Source: Hemicordylus capensis (Eukaryota > Chordata > Lepidosauria > Squamata > Cordylidae). Taken from it: a stretch of DNA of 64,000 nucleotides. The DNA lies in contig NC_069658.1 of NCBI RefSeq assembly GCF_027244095.1, positions 51,633,001-51,697,000 on the forward strand, read 5' to 3'. This document shows positions 1 through 13,400 of this stretch, piece after piece (the stretch's first letter is position 1; every line of letters begins with the position of its first letter). Both the position numbers and the translations under genes were made by a program. The notes below the pieces were generated by a model, which saw only the letters and a program-made list of their open reading frames with translations, did no database searches and was not told where the DNA came from.

Positions 1-628
1 GAGAGAAATCACCCTAAATAGTCCCACTGAAATTAAGTGGGACTATTGGTTTCAGTAGGACTACTCTGAGTAATTTTCCTCATGTCAGTCAGTATTCTAA
101 ACACATCAGCATCATCCATCCCACAATAAGGTAAATCAAGAGAAAACAGTTATTTTACATCATTCTAAACATAACATTTCCCTGAAAAAAATAATGGTAG
201 CTTAAAGCTCATCATTCAGTGGTAGTACTGTATTTCATCCTACAATTTTTGTGGGGTGTGGAGGAAAGAGTCTTTATGGTAATCTGAAGGTATTTTACTA
301 ATTTAAAAAACTTTACTATTCAACAGTTTGCCAGTAGAGGCCACTATCCATCCTGTAAAAAGGTTCTTCACTGCTGTTTCTGCACTGCTCCCAGGCGTGC
401 AGCCTGATCCTGTGCATGATTCTACACAAGTAAATCTGGATGAGCTTGGTGGTGCATATTTCCATTGACTTTTCTTCTCATTTTAGTAAGAGCCAGGATT
501 TACAGATTGCATTTTATACCAAGCATAAACATATACACTTTATAACAAATATATATGCCTATTTTTTCACTGGTACAACCTAAGAAGATAGATGCAATGA
601 CCCAATTTTTATTGGTGATTGATAAACT
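1..628. other. sequence downstream of NAIP gene 1, no feature seen
   Basis: AT-rich unique-looking DNA without a convincing open frame, repeat boundary or exon. It lies 3' of gene 1. Confidence 0.4.
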
Positions 629-650
629 CCACACACACACACACACACAC
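629..650. repeat. (CA)n microsatellite
   Basis: About eleven CA units in the 3' flank of NAIP gene 1. Confidence 0.95.
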
Positions 651-755
651 CATATTGATTGCCAGGGCCCCAGACTCTGAGATCACAGACAGAAGCTATG
701 ACAGCTTTTTCATCAGTTAAAATTTCCACCTACTTGTACAATGGGGTGGTATGCA

Positions 756-761
756 TTTATT
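756..761 (-). promoter_or_regulatory. candidate polyadenylation signal of NAIP gene 1
   Basis: AATAAA on the minus strand about 350 nt past the stop codon, inside sequence also conserved behind gene 2, where AATAAA sits at 56856-56861. The third copy has lost it. Functional use is inferred. Confidence 0.4.
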
Positions 762-1108
762 TTTGCATGTTCAATTACTACTGCTGTGAACAGCACAATA
801 TAATTATATACAGCTTAAACATACATTTAATTGGATGTAGTTCTGCAGAATTAATGAGACTTTCTCCGTAGTGTCGTCTTGTATCCCTACAACTGCACAT
901 AGCAGCTTTCTTGTTGCCACTAAATTATTCCAGTATTACAGGCAGATAACAGGCTGAAAAAGAATTAATTACCCAATATACTATACATCTGACATTTTAA
1001 TTGATTGCCAGGATTTCATTTAATTGTAGAGGGTCACTGTTATGATTGTTCTATTTACATACCTATCAACCATTTAATTTTGTTACCAAATTAATTAGCT
1101 CAGTTTCT

Positions 1109-1473
1109 CTATTCTTGTATAATTGGTGGAAACAGCATCACATATTTCCAATTTAAACTTAAACTTTTTGACTGAGGATGTTGTTCTTTCATGACATCAA
1201 ACATTTTGAGGTCCTCCTTATCAAACAGCCATCCTAACATGCCAATTATCTTGAGGCTAGGCAGCCTGGAGACACATTGAACAAAGGACTTCACCGTTGC
1301 TGCCTGGCATTTGATCGAATGCTCAAAATGGCAGCTAAAGTCCACTGTGTGTAACTTTGGCATATTGGACAAGATTTGGAAGAAGTTTCTCCACTCCTCT
1401 TCTATTATGCTGTTATTTAACTTGAGCGTCAGGATTTCAAGCTTTTGAAAACCGCCGTCAGCTGCTACCTTTG
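1109..1473 (-). CDS. NAIP: NAIP gene 1 terminal coding exon
   Basis: 365 nt, residues 1267-1387, stop TAG at 1111-1109. [41 protein letters not shown] and terminal FPPIIQE match the human C-terminus (FSPIIQK). The acceptor is a T-run ending TAG before CAAAG. Two further copies of this exon lie at 57669-58033 and 53025-53378. Confidence 0.95.
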
Positions 1474-4400
1474 CTAAAAAAAAGCAAAATATGATAGATA
1501 TGAATTATTTAGGAACATAAGCTGCCTTATACCAAATCAAACTATTGGTCCATCTAGCTCTATATTGTCTACATAGATTGGCAGCAGCTTATTCAAGATT
1601 ACGGGCAGGAATTTCTCTCAGCCCTACCTTGGACATGCCAGAAAGGAACCTGGTACATTCTGCATGCAGATGCTCTTCTGAGAGCAGTCCCATCCCCTAG
1701 GCGAAATATCTCACAGTGTTCACATGTTCCCATTCAAATGCAAATCAAGGTGGCCCCTGCTTAGTAAATGGGACAATTCATGCTCGCTACCACAAGACCA
1801 GCTCTTAATAAGCATAATTATGGATTCGGATAGCCTACATTAAGAACACACACACAGTTTATAATAGTAGCATGAGTTGTTTGGTATAATTAAATATCCC
1901 TATGTTCTCTGAGGTCATATTCCCCTGAACAGTCATTTCAGTTTGACAAATTCTTAACTTTTGCTCTGATCTCACTGATGCATATGAACAGGGAGCACAT
2001 GGAGAATGTTTTAAGCTGACTAGTTTTACTGCTTGTGGTGAGCTGTTTACTTACATACAGGGATTAGGTTGAGGTTGTAACAGCATGTAAACTGTCCGAT
2101 TCTCCTCATGGCATCTACAACTGAATTCTTAATTCAGATGAATTTGTAATAATTCATCAAATGCTTGGCTTTCCTGTCAGTCTCCACATGGCTCTGTTTT
2201 GTCTGTATTGATCCTCAGAGAGGAGTTAAAATAGAGGATAGAGCTGGCATGTCATTTTGCAGGGAAATATGTACCCTTTCTTTGCTCACGTGATTCTACT
2301 ATAGCAGAACTCACACCTGTGCTTCTATTCACTGTCATTCTGGATTCAACAAAGGTGAAATGAACATGTGGAACATACATCCACAAATGTTGTGGGAACT
2401 TTGCAGGGAACTGGTATTGCAAGTGTGGTTTCCACTACTGAATTCTGGTATCTATCACTCAGGGACTGTTTCTGTTTGCTGAATTGTGAATGGTAAACAC
2501 TGCACCAAATAAATGGATGGCCGCATCGGCACCAATCACCTGTTGGGAGCAGGATTGAATCCAGGTTGTAACCCGCTCCTTATTGAAATGTCTTCACATG
2601 ACTGGAACAAATAGGATCTCTCTTGTGCAACATGTAGTTCTGGTATGTAATGGACTGGTTCAGATGTCACACAGAACCACAGTTAAAGCTTCATTCTGTG
2701 TGATGTTCCTCAGCCTCAGGAGGGCACATCCCCCCCGCCCCACCAATATGAATCTCCAAGTCATTTCAGTCAATTCTGCTTCCAAATTAGGTTCAAAGCA
2801 AGCCAAACATAAACCAAGATCAGTTGGTTCAGATTCCAACTTCCGTAAAATAAACTCAGATATGAAACCCACTCTCCACCTTGGGCTCATGTCTCAGTTT
2901 ATTTTAGGGAAATTAGTTAAACTCAACCAAGACTGTTCAATTCAGACAGCATGACTGTTCTTGGCTTATTTCTAACCCAAATCAGAAGCAGAATTTCTTA
3001 AAGGCTTGCAGAGGCAGAGGATGGGGAGTATGCACTTGCAAGGTTTATGGACGTCACACAAACCCAAGCATTAATAATAGTTCTGTGTGACATCTGAACT
3101 AGCCCAATTAGTATGGAGGTAAGGAACTCATCCTCTTTTAACAAAAAGTAGCAGACACTGGCTCATATACTCTGCAGAGAAATTCTGTTGGGCAAGAAAG
3201 GTGCCTGTGACACTGCAAGGCTCTCCAAAGCATGCCAACTAAGTGTTGCACAATTGCAGTTGGGATGCTACTTGCACTGGTAATAATAGGAGTAACATTT
3301 GAAACTGTGATTGTACAATGCTTAATAGCAGCACGGGTGCCTCTTCACTGTCAGCATTTCTCTGAGGAGAATGTGAGCCCGTTTAATTCATGTGAATGTA
3401 CCCCATGGAGAACAGAAAAGATGTATCTGTGGCATTTGTAGGCAGAGGCCCAAGCAAGCAGCCTCCCTTTGTCAACCCCCAACCCCTCTAAAAATGCTTC
3501 AGGGAGTGGAGGGTTCAAGGCAAGGGGAATTGGGAGCTGCCAGGATTGCTGGAGGATATTATGCTTCAGCAGTCATTAGGGTATTTGAAGCAAAGACAAT
3601 TGCCCCACTGTCATATGGTACTCGGTCAGAATTTTTGTTTCTTGGAGACCATACAGACAAATATTTTGAGGCCCATTCTTGCAGTACTCTAACTCTGTGC
3701 CACCAGTGGAGTCCAGATTATACTGTGATAGCTAGACATGGTGGCATCTGAGATGTTAACTATAACTAGATTATGGACATTCTAAACTAAACTAAGACAA
3801 ACACATTCAGGATCTCTAAAAAGGGAATAGTGAGAACATTTTGCAAAGAAAGACAGTGGGGAAATAACTGATCTGAACAGTGCCTTAAGTATGTGTTATG
3901 TTAAAAATAATTTGTTAAAAAATAATTTTCCATAATTTGTTATGGAAGTGAAATTTTTAAAAAGTTTAAAGTTCTCCAAGGATCTGATCCTTACAGTCCT
4001 TCTGGTGCACCAAAGCTGATAGAAAGTCAACTTTCACAGCTATTTAGATTACCTAACCATTTTATGGGATTGCACATTATACAGCTTTCCCTGAGTTTAC
4101 ACCACAATGTTATTTATCATGGAGAAACGACAGGATCAGGCCTAATATAAGGCATGGCTGCTGTATTTTTTCATGTACCCGAGACAGCAGTGACTGCCTC
4201 CTAGGGTGTGAGGGAAGGTGATCTCAGGGACTTAAAAACAAACTCACGTATTTCCAAAAGGCCTTCACTACTCAAAGAAACATTGAACTCCAGCTGTCGG
4301 AGATTTGGAAAATGAATGCATTGCTGAATAATCTGTTTAGCTGAATAACATATTCCTTCTCCAGTAGGTAGAACAAGCTCCTGCAAATGCTCAAGATGAC

Positions 4401-7400
4401 CCAATGCTTCTGCTGTAAAACAAAAACAGTTGGATTAAATAAATAAATTATTTGATTTTATCGTTAATTTTATTATATTAAATAATTAATAGTCCATATT
4501 ATTTAGATGTAAAACTCTGGCTCATCCTGATTTCTGAAAGCCATCCCAGGATAGATAATTAAAACTTTCATTTAAAATGCTCTTTAAACACTATAGTTCA
4601 AACATCACAAGTGCTAAAACCAATGTACTAAATTTCTAGCCAACCTGTTTAAAAAAAAAAAAAAGTCTTACAAATGTAACTCTTGCTCCTGGAGGATCTT
4701 TTTTAGCCTTCTTTCTTTAAGGAAAGTAAGCTTATAAAATCATCTGGGAGAGAGTGAGAGTGTCTGTGTGTCTCCGTGTATCTTTCCCCGTCTCTTCAAC
4801 TTTGCAATGCCTGGACCAATATGAACCAAATTTGGTACACTTATAGGGACACTTCAATGGCATAGTTTGTGATGATGTCACCCACCCCAGTTCAAGATGG
4901 TGGACACGTAAATATTTGAGATACAAATGAACTAACTTGTGAACCGCCTAATCGATTTGAACAAAATTTGCTTCAGCTGTAGGGACACATAGGGACACCT
5001 CAACGGTGTAGTTTGTGATGATGTCATCTCCCCCATTCAGGATGGCCGAGGCATGAACATTTGAGGTGCAAGTGGGCTAACTTGTGCCTAACCGATTTGA
5101 ACCAATTTTCTACAGCTGTAGGAACACATATGCTTCAATGGCATAGTTTGTCATCCATCCCAATTCAGGATGGCAGATGCGTGAACATTTGGGGCACAAG
5201 TGGGCTAACTTGTGAGGATGGCAATTATCAATTCTAGTGAAGAAAAGTAGGCAGAATAGTTCTTACTAGAACAATTTGTTTTGTAAGGGAATAGCATAGG
5301 AGTTGAGGAGAAAGATGAGGACTGAGGGGAAATTGCAAGAGTGGAAACTGAGAGGATAAAGCCTAGCTGCTGTGCTGATGGTACAGGGCAACTAACTGTA
5401 CATTAGACATGCAACTGGGCTTTGGCACAGTACAGTTACACCTTGAACCTCATTTGATATACATCCAACTTGTGAACTGGTATTTAAATGCACTTATTTC
5501 CAGTCTCACTTTTAAGGTTTCTTGAACGTCATCCAATGGATACCTCCCTCCCTCCCCCGCAATACAAAATACACAATCAGACTAAAATTAATATCTCAAG
5601 ATATGTTATTCTGGTAGTATATGAAACAGCAAGTTCTGTTCTTGGGTAACAGCATTAATAGTTTCCATATACAGTGAGCCAATTACTTTAGATGATATTT
5701 TTTGAGAATGAAAACATAAATCATACCCAGTGCTGTACAGGCTTCCTTGTCAGTGAAATACAGATGTGTAAGATCCAGTACTTTTAGCCTTGTAAAATTT
5801 GGCAAAGCCGCAGCTACAGAAGAGATAAATTTTGTATAAAGTATTATAGGAGAGAGTTATCATTGATTATATTTACAGTGTTGAAAGTAAACATTTTTAA
5901 AATTCCCCTGCTACTCCCATAGGAACATAGGAAGCTGCCATATACTGAGTCAGACCATTGGTCTATCTAGCTCAGTATTGTCTTCACAGACAGGCAGTGG
6001 CTTTTCCAAGGTTGCAGGCAGGAATCTCTCTCAGCCCTATCTTGAAGAAGCCAGGGAGGGAACTTGAAACCTTCTGCTCTTCACAGAGCGGCTCCATCCC
6101 CTGAGGGGAATATCTTACAGTGCTGACACTTCTAGTCTCCCTTTCATATGCAACCACAGTGGACCCTGCTTAGCTAAGGAGACAAGTCATGCTTGCTACC
6201 ACAAGACCAGCTCTCCTCTCTCAGTGGAGAGGAGATACTCCCATTTCTCAGGGCTTTTTCTTGTGGTCAGCCTTTATTTTTAAAATCCCTATAGTGCCTA
6301 TGTTATACAAACAGGCGTTTAGATGGTTTAAAGAATCTTGGGAAAGCTGCTTGTGCGGTACATTGAAGTCATTCTAGAGGCTGGAGCAGGAGCTTGATCA
6401 TTCTAGCTGGGTTAGACAATTTCCCCACCTACCTCATTCAGAAGCTGGAGGTGGAATCTGGGTAAAGGATGTTTATTCTACCCAACTGGGGCTTGACAGA
6501 CCATCAAGCTCCCCGCCTCCTCCCTTGTTTTTCTCTCACACACGATCACAAAATGGGAGTGCATCCAACTCCCGCAACCGAGTAAGACTTGTCTCCTGCC
6601 CAGTTTCTGGTTGGGTGAACTTCCTAATAACTATTAATATCCTGAATCTAGAGTGCACATGTAAGTAAAGAGGAAGAATACACTATGTAAAGCTGTTTCA
6701 GTTCTTCTTATTGCTAACATACACTTGAAAATTCTGATTTCAGTAATGATCCAGTTATACAGCAGCTTTTATGCTGATGGGAAACATTTAATAAGAATAT
6801 AACTATGGTTGATTTTGCAACAGTTAGCAAAACATCCTTACCAAGAGAGAGCAGGTCTCTATTTCTGAAAGGCAATTGTGTGAATTGTATTTCTGTTAGC
6901 ATCTTGCAAGAAGACATTGCATCTATGAGAGCCCCCAAATCAGAAAAGTCTGAATGTTTCAGATGAAAAACAGAGAGATTTGGAAAGTTCTGTATACATC
7001 CAACTGTTAAAAAAAAATAAATTATAATGTGAAGCAGGTTATGGTCATATCAAATTTTCTTATACCACTTGTAGGTTTACTTAAAAGAAAATGAAGAAAA
7101 GTCCATGTTACTTAAGCCTGGCCACACATTCTGCATCGCTATCCTGAAAAGAAATAAATATCTTTATTTTGCTCACAGAACAAATGAACCAATCAACATT
7201 TCAGACATGCATTTTGAACAATTAGCTGGTTTTCAAATCGTATCACTGGCAGAACTACAATGGAGCAGACATGTTCCATGAACATGGACCTACCCTTGAG
7301 CAGATATGCTATCTCTCCTGCTCCGGTCCTCTGGGCTGCTGCCTCCTCAACCTCTGCAGTGGCCCCTAAGCTTTGCCTGGCTTCTGTGTGTTATAAAGAC

Positions 7401-10400
7401 ATCATAGCACAGTGACAGACACTGGGCCTTGATGTTTTTATAGTATGCAGTGGCCAGGCATAGGTTAGGAAGCTGCTGCAGCTCCTTGTACCTTAAGAAG
7501 CAAGCCTCCATGGAACTCCCATGACATCATGGGGGCAAAGGCCTGGTGGTAGAGGAGAGAGGCAGTAGGTGAGTCACCATACAGGCAGAGGTGAGGAGGT
7601 GACCACAGAACCCAGGGCAGGGGGATAAAGGCAGCAGGTGAACAGGGGGCATGGCTATGGTGGTGGCCACCAAATTTTGAACCCATGCTACCAACAACAT
7701 TACACCACTGGATTGTGTTCTGACCTGATACTGAAATTTCTATAGAATTTGAATTTTTTATTATTAATATTATTTATTTATTATTTATTTATTGTATCAG
7801 TCATTGGCATGATAGTGAGAGAACTGGCCCTATCCAGCCCCAGCACAGCATCCCTCCAGTGGCTGTTCCTGGTATCTGCCTTATGTTTCTTTTTTTATTG
7901 TGAGCCCTTTGGGGGCAGGAGACCATTTTATTTATGTATTTTTCTCTGTAAACCGCTTCGTGAACTTTGGTTGAAGAGCGGTATATAAATGATGTAGTAC
8001 TAGTAGAAAACATCTGTGCTATGCAATCAGAGAGTTGCCCCATCACCTCCTCTGAACATGGTGAGTGGGGAAATGGCTTTGGACTCTCAATATAATTCAT
8101 CTGCAGAAATTTACCTTGATCAAATGAGAGCAATCATGTGCAGTGACACAGTCAGTGTGTGCTAAGGATGTGCAAACAGGTTCGAATTCGAACTGGTTTG
8201 GTTTGAAGGTTCGAATTCGAACCAAATAGGGCATTGAATTGGCAATGCCAGTCTGAATTCAAACCAAACAGAGTCTGGTTCTATTCGAACCAGTTCAAAC
8301 CCAAAGGGGGGGATGGGGCTGCCTCAAATCCCCATTATTCCCTATGGGAGAAATGCAAAAAATGGAAAAATCTTCAAAAATTCATGAATAATCACAGGAG
8401 TGTCTGATTGCTTAGGGGTTCGGTGGGTGGTAGGCACCCTGGGTGCCTAACACCCACCCCGGTTTAATGCTTCACAAAGAGAATAATGGGCCAGTTTGAG
8501 TCCCCGTTATACCCTATGTAGAACCTTTTAGAACCAGTTTGAATGTCATTAAAATTTGAACTGAATGGGGCGGGGTGTTTCAAGCAAAGCCAAAACTGAA
8601 CCTACCCACCCTGGTTTGATGCTGGTTCAAATTCGAACCAAATAGGCCAAGCCGGTTTTGTGCATATCCCTACTTTGTGCAGGGATTACTTCAGTGAGCA
8701 GCAGTAAGAGGTAGAAGCCAGACTTCTAAAAAGATTCCCCATGACCTCTTTCGTTACCCCACCCATTTGTCCATAAAAGTAGCATAGCTTTGGGAATCAA
8801 AGCAAATTAATTGCCAGACATAATAGATAAATGTCAAAGTTTTAAATAACAAATTTAAAATCTGCATGTAGCTTTCAATTTTAAAAAATGCCTCCCTCTT
8901 CCAATTTCCACCCCAGCAAACATATTCTATTGAAACAAATTGGGATGAATGCATCTTTCCAGCCAGCAAGCCTGAGGCCAAACCCACCAATAACTGGAGG
9001 GCCAAGTTCATTAAAAAATAAATAAATCTTTGCACCCACTACTAATTATCTTTACCAGCCCTTTGCTCTCCCAAATGAACCATTCTAGAATTGTTGCTAT
9101 CTCCTTGCTAAAAGAGATAGCAAGGAGATAGGCAATTTGACATTTGGGTTCTTTGAGGGTTCTTGGATGGATGCCATCTGGCCCTGGCAATTTTCCAGAC
9201 AGTTTAGAACATCATCTCTTGTCACTTCTATGTATAACTTAACTTATCCCTACAATCAGACTCTCTACCAGAGGACTGGAAAGTAGCAAATGTAACACCA
9301 ATTTTCAAAAAGGGATCCAGGGGTCACCCGGGAAATTATAAGCCAGTTACCATAACGTCTGTTCCAGACAAACAGATGGAAAACATTCTCAAGGATAAAA
9401 CTGTAAAGCACAGAACAGGCCTTGCTGGAAGAGAACCAGCATGGTTTCTGCAAAGGTAAATCTTGCGTCACAAACCTTTTGGAGTTCTTTGAGAGTGTCA
9501 ACAAGTGTGTGGATCCAGTTGATCCAGTTGACACAGTATACCTGGACTTCCAAAAAGCTTTTGACAAAGTTCCTCATCAAAGACTCCTGAGGAAACTTAG
9601 CTGTCATGGGATAAAGGGACAAATACATGTGTGGATTGCTAACTGGTTGAAGGACAGAAAACAGAGGGTAGGTATAAATGGAGAGTTTTCACAATGGAGG
9701 GAAGTAAGAAGTGGAGTCCCCCAGGGATTTGTACTGGGACCGGTGCTTTTTAATTTATTCATAAATGATCTAGAACAGGCCTGCTCAACTTAGGCCCCCC
9801 AGCTGTTTTTGGACTACAACTCCCATAATCCCCAGCCATAGTAGCCAATAGCAAGGGATTATGGGAGTTGTAGGTCAACATCTGCAGGAGTGCCGAAGTT
9901 GAGCAGGCCTGATCTAGAAGTAGGGGTAATCAGCGAGGTGGCCAGATTTGCAGATGATACCAAACTCTTTCGGGTAGTGAAATCCAAAACAGATGGTGAG
10001 GAGCTCCAAAAGAATCTCTCCAAACTGGGTGAGTGGGCGACAAAATGGCAAATGAAGTTCAATGTTGGCAAGTGTAAAGTGATGCACATTGGGACGAAAA
10101 ACCCCAACTTATACACTGATGGGATCTGAGCTGTCAGTGACTGACCAAGAGAGGGATCTTGGGGTCAGGGTGGACAGCATATTGTGGCAACTGTGAAAAA
10201 ATCCAATTCCATGCTAGGGATCATTAGGAAGGGGATTGAAAATAAAGCTACTAATATTGTAATGCCATTATACAAAACTATGGTGCGATCACACTTGGGA
10301 GTACTGTGTACAATTCTAGTCACCACATCTAACAAAGGACATTGTAGAACTGGAAAAGGTGCAGAAGAGGGCAACCTCAAAAGATGATCAGGGGCCTAGA

Positions 10401-13400
10401 GCACCTTCCTTATGAGGCAGGACTATAAAACCTGGGGCTTTTTTGTTTACAAAAAAGACTGTGGGGAGACATGATAGAGGTCTATAAAATCATGCATGGT
10501 GTGGAGAAAGTAGAAAGAGAGAAATTTTTCTCCCTCTCATTAACACTAGAACCAGGGGTCATCCTATGAAATTGATTGCCAGGAAATTTAGGACCAGGAA
10601 ATGGAGGTACTTTTTCACACAACACATAATCAACTTGTGGAATTCTCTGCCACAACCTGGATGGCTTTAAGAGGGGTTTGGATAACCATGGAGAAAAGGT
10701 CTATCAACAGCTACTAGCTGGAGGGCTATAAGCCACCTCCACCCTTGAGACAGGATGCCTATGAATACCAGTTGCAGGGAGAGAGGGCATGCCCTCAGCT
10801 CCTGCCTGTAGGCTTCCAGCAGCATCTAGTGGGCCACTGTGTGAAACAGGATGCTGGACTAGATGGGCCTTGGGCCTGATCCAGCAGGGCTGTTCTCATG
10901 TTCTTAAATGCCATATCAGAGTGACCTGTCAGTTCCAGAATGCAGCCAGTTAAAGCGTCTCCTCCAAAACAGGCTAAGAACGAAAATGGCTAAATGGCTA
11001 TATTTCTCATGTTTGGGGGTGCACTGAAATACACAAAATGGTGTAGTGAGTGAGTATGGTAACAGTGTAGTGGTCAGAGTGTTGAACTAGGACCAGGTAG
11101 ACCCAAGATCAAATCCCCATTCAGCCATGAAATCAGAGGCGTATCTTGGGAAAATAGTGCCTAGGGCAAACACTGAAATTGCGCCCCCTGTCCAAACATC
11201 TGACACCCATCTTTCAGATAACTTTAACATAATATCAGCTGAAAAATGCAATTCAAGCTCGTTAATCTTTTAATATTTCAAAAACTATTTAGCAGTGGAT
11301 GTAGCCAGACCAAAAAGTGCTGGAAAACTACAAATTTCAGTATGCTGGGGCTCATGAAATACCCAAATACTATGTGGATGTGTACTTGGAAAACTAAACA
11401 GAAGTGCCTGTCTAATTCTCTACTATGCATTGTAGCATCACTATTACACAAGTTTTAAAAATAAATGGAGAATTTGACTTTTCCCAGATACTCCAAAAAT
11501 AATTAAATGATATGCAGGGTAAAATGTGTCACTGCTTGGAATATATTCTAGTATTTCAGAAAGAGAGTTAAAATGAGAGAAAGAGAGCAAGAAACTCCCA
11601 GTGGGCCTTAATACTAAGGATTTCACACTGATTCAAAGACAAACACCATTAATAGCCATATTATTAAGACATCACATTTAACTCACTTCTCACAAGAAGC
11701 AAAGTAAGAGTAAATGAATACAATCCTAGCTCATAAGCTTCACCTCAGTATTCACAAGCCCTGATTCTCTGTACATAGTGCCAAACTAAATATGTGTACA
11801 CTGACTTATATTATTTTATTTTTAAAAAAAAAATTACCTGTAGCCCTTTCGGGGGGCTTCCTAAAGGCTGTGGGAGGGGGTGTCTGCAAAGGTTCCCCCT
11901 CCCCCCGCTAGCCTCTAGAGCCTTGCAGGGACCATTTGAGCATGTGCAGTGGCCATTTTTTTTTTTTAATGGCAGCTGAAAACAAAATGGCCACCGTGCA
12001 TGCTCAAATGACCTCTGTGAGGCCCTAGGCCACGCCAAGCCTCACAGAGGCCATTTGAGCATGCACGGTGGCCATTTTGTTTTTGGCGGCCATTTTTTTA
12101 AAACAAAAAATTTAAATGGTGCGCGCCCCCTTAGAGTGGTGCCCGGGGCACATACCCTGCCTGCCCCACCCTAGATACGCCCCTGCATGAAACTCACTGG
12201 GTGACTGGGCCAGCCTAACCTACCTCATAGAGTGTGATGAGGATTAGCATAACCATGTACAGTATTGTGCTTTGGGCTTCCTGGAGGAAGAACAGGGTAT
12301 CAGTGTTAAAATAATAAATAAATAATTTTTAAATCGCCAACCACCTTCCTGTTGACCAGCCCAGCACTGGACAATACCTTCCTGGACGAAGAGGACATTA
12401 GCACATATGGAGATCAGGGGGAGCTGATAAGCACTGACAATGTCTCCAAAACCACAGTTTAGGAAAATGTCCCATTTGGGAAGCAGTGTTCCCTGTCACA
12501 GGGATTTCCTGATGTTGTTGACTGATCGATTGTTAAGTTGATTGATTGATTGCTAGATTGATTGATTAATTGATTAAGTGCCATCAAGTCAGTGTCAACT
12601 CTTAGCAACCACATAGATAGACCACCTTCTCTCCAGGATGATCTGTCTTCAACTTGGCCTTTAAGGTTCTCTCAGTGGTGCATTCACTGCTGTTGTAACT
12701 GAGTCCATCTACCTTGCTGCTGGTCGCCCTCTTCTTCTCTTTCCTTCAACTTTTCCTAGCATTATGGACTTCTCAAGGGAGCTGGATCTTTGCATAATGT
12801 GTTCAAAGTATGATAGTTTGAGCCTGGTCATTTGTGCCTCAAGAGAAAATTCTGGATTGATTTGTTCTATGATCCATTTGTTTGTTTTCTTGGCTCTCCA
12901 TGGTATCCTCAAAAGTTTTCTCCTGCACCAAAAGTATCAATGCTTTTTCTATCTTGCGTCTTCCAAGTCCTGCTTTCACATCCATAGTGTCACAGGAAAA
13001 ACCATCGCCTGAATGATTCTAATCTTTGTAGGTATAGACACGTCATGGCATCGAAATATCCTTTCCAAGGCCTTCATTGCAACCCTACCAAGTGCTAGTC
13101 TGCAGCGTATTTCTTGACTGCTGGATGTTGCTGACTACAGTTCCCATTATCCCTAGCTAAAGGCCATTGAGGCTGGGGATGATGGGAGTTGTAGTCAACA
13201 ACATCTGGAAATCCCTGTTACAGGGAACACTGTAAAGGTCTGCTTATTCAGGGTACCTGACACACCTTGACTGATCCCAGCCTCCAGCTTCAAATCCTGC
13301 AAAATCCTTCCCAGAAGCAATGGCTTAGAGAGGATTATCTTAGAGAGCGCCTTCTTCTGCATGATCCCCACCGCACATTAAAGTCATCTGAGGAGGTCCG

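Noticed and set aside
4740-5215. CRISPR-like array
   Set aside because: Units of 130-150 bp are similar along their whole length with no short repeat/unique spacer pattern, and the DNA is vertebrate.
5921-6215. Functional 5S rRNA gene
   Set aside because: Only the internal-promoter part and 3' end resemble 5S; it is embedded in a repeated SINE with head and tail.
7250-7710. Possible hAT element between CACTGGCAG and CACCACTGG
   Set aside because: The ends are weakly inverted and the flanks show no target-site duplication.
9422-10129. Host reverse transcriptase-like gene
   Set aside because: Frame breaks, a CR1-like 3' UTR and family copies elsewhere show it is a dead LINE.
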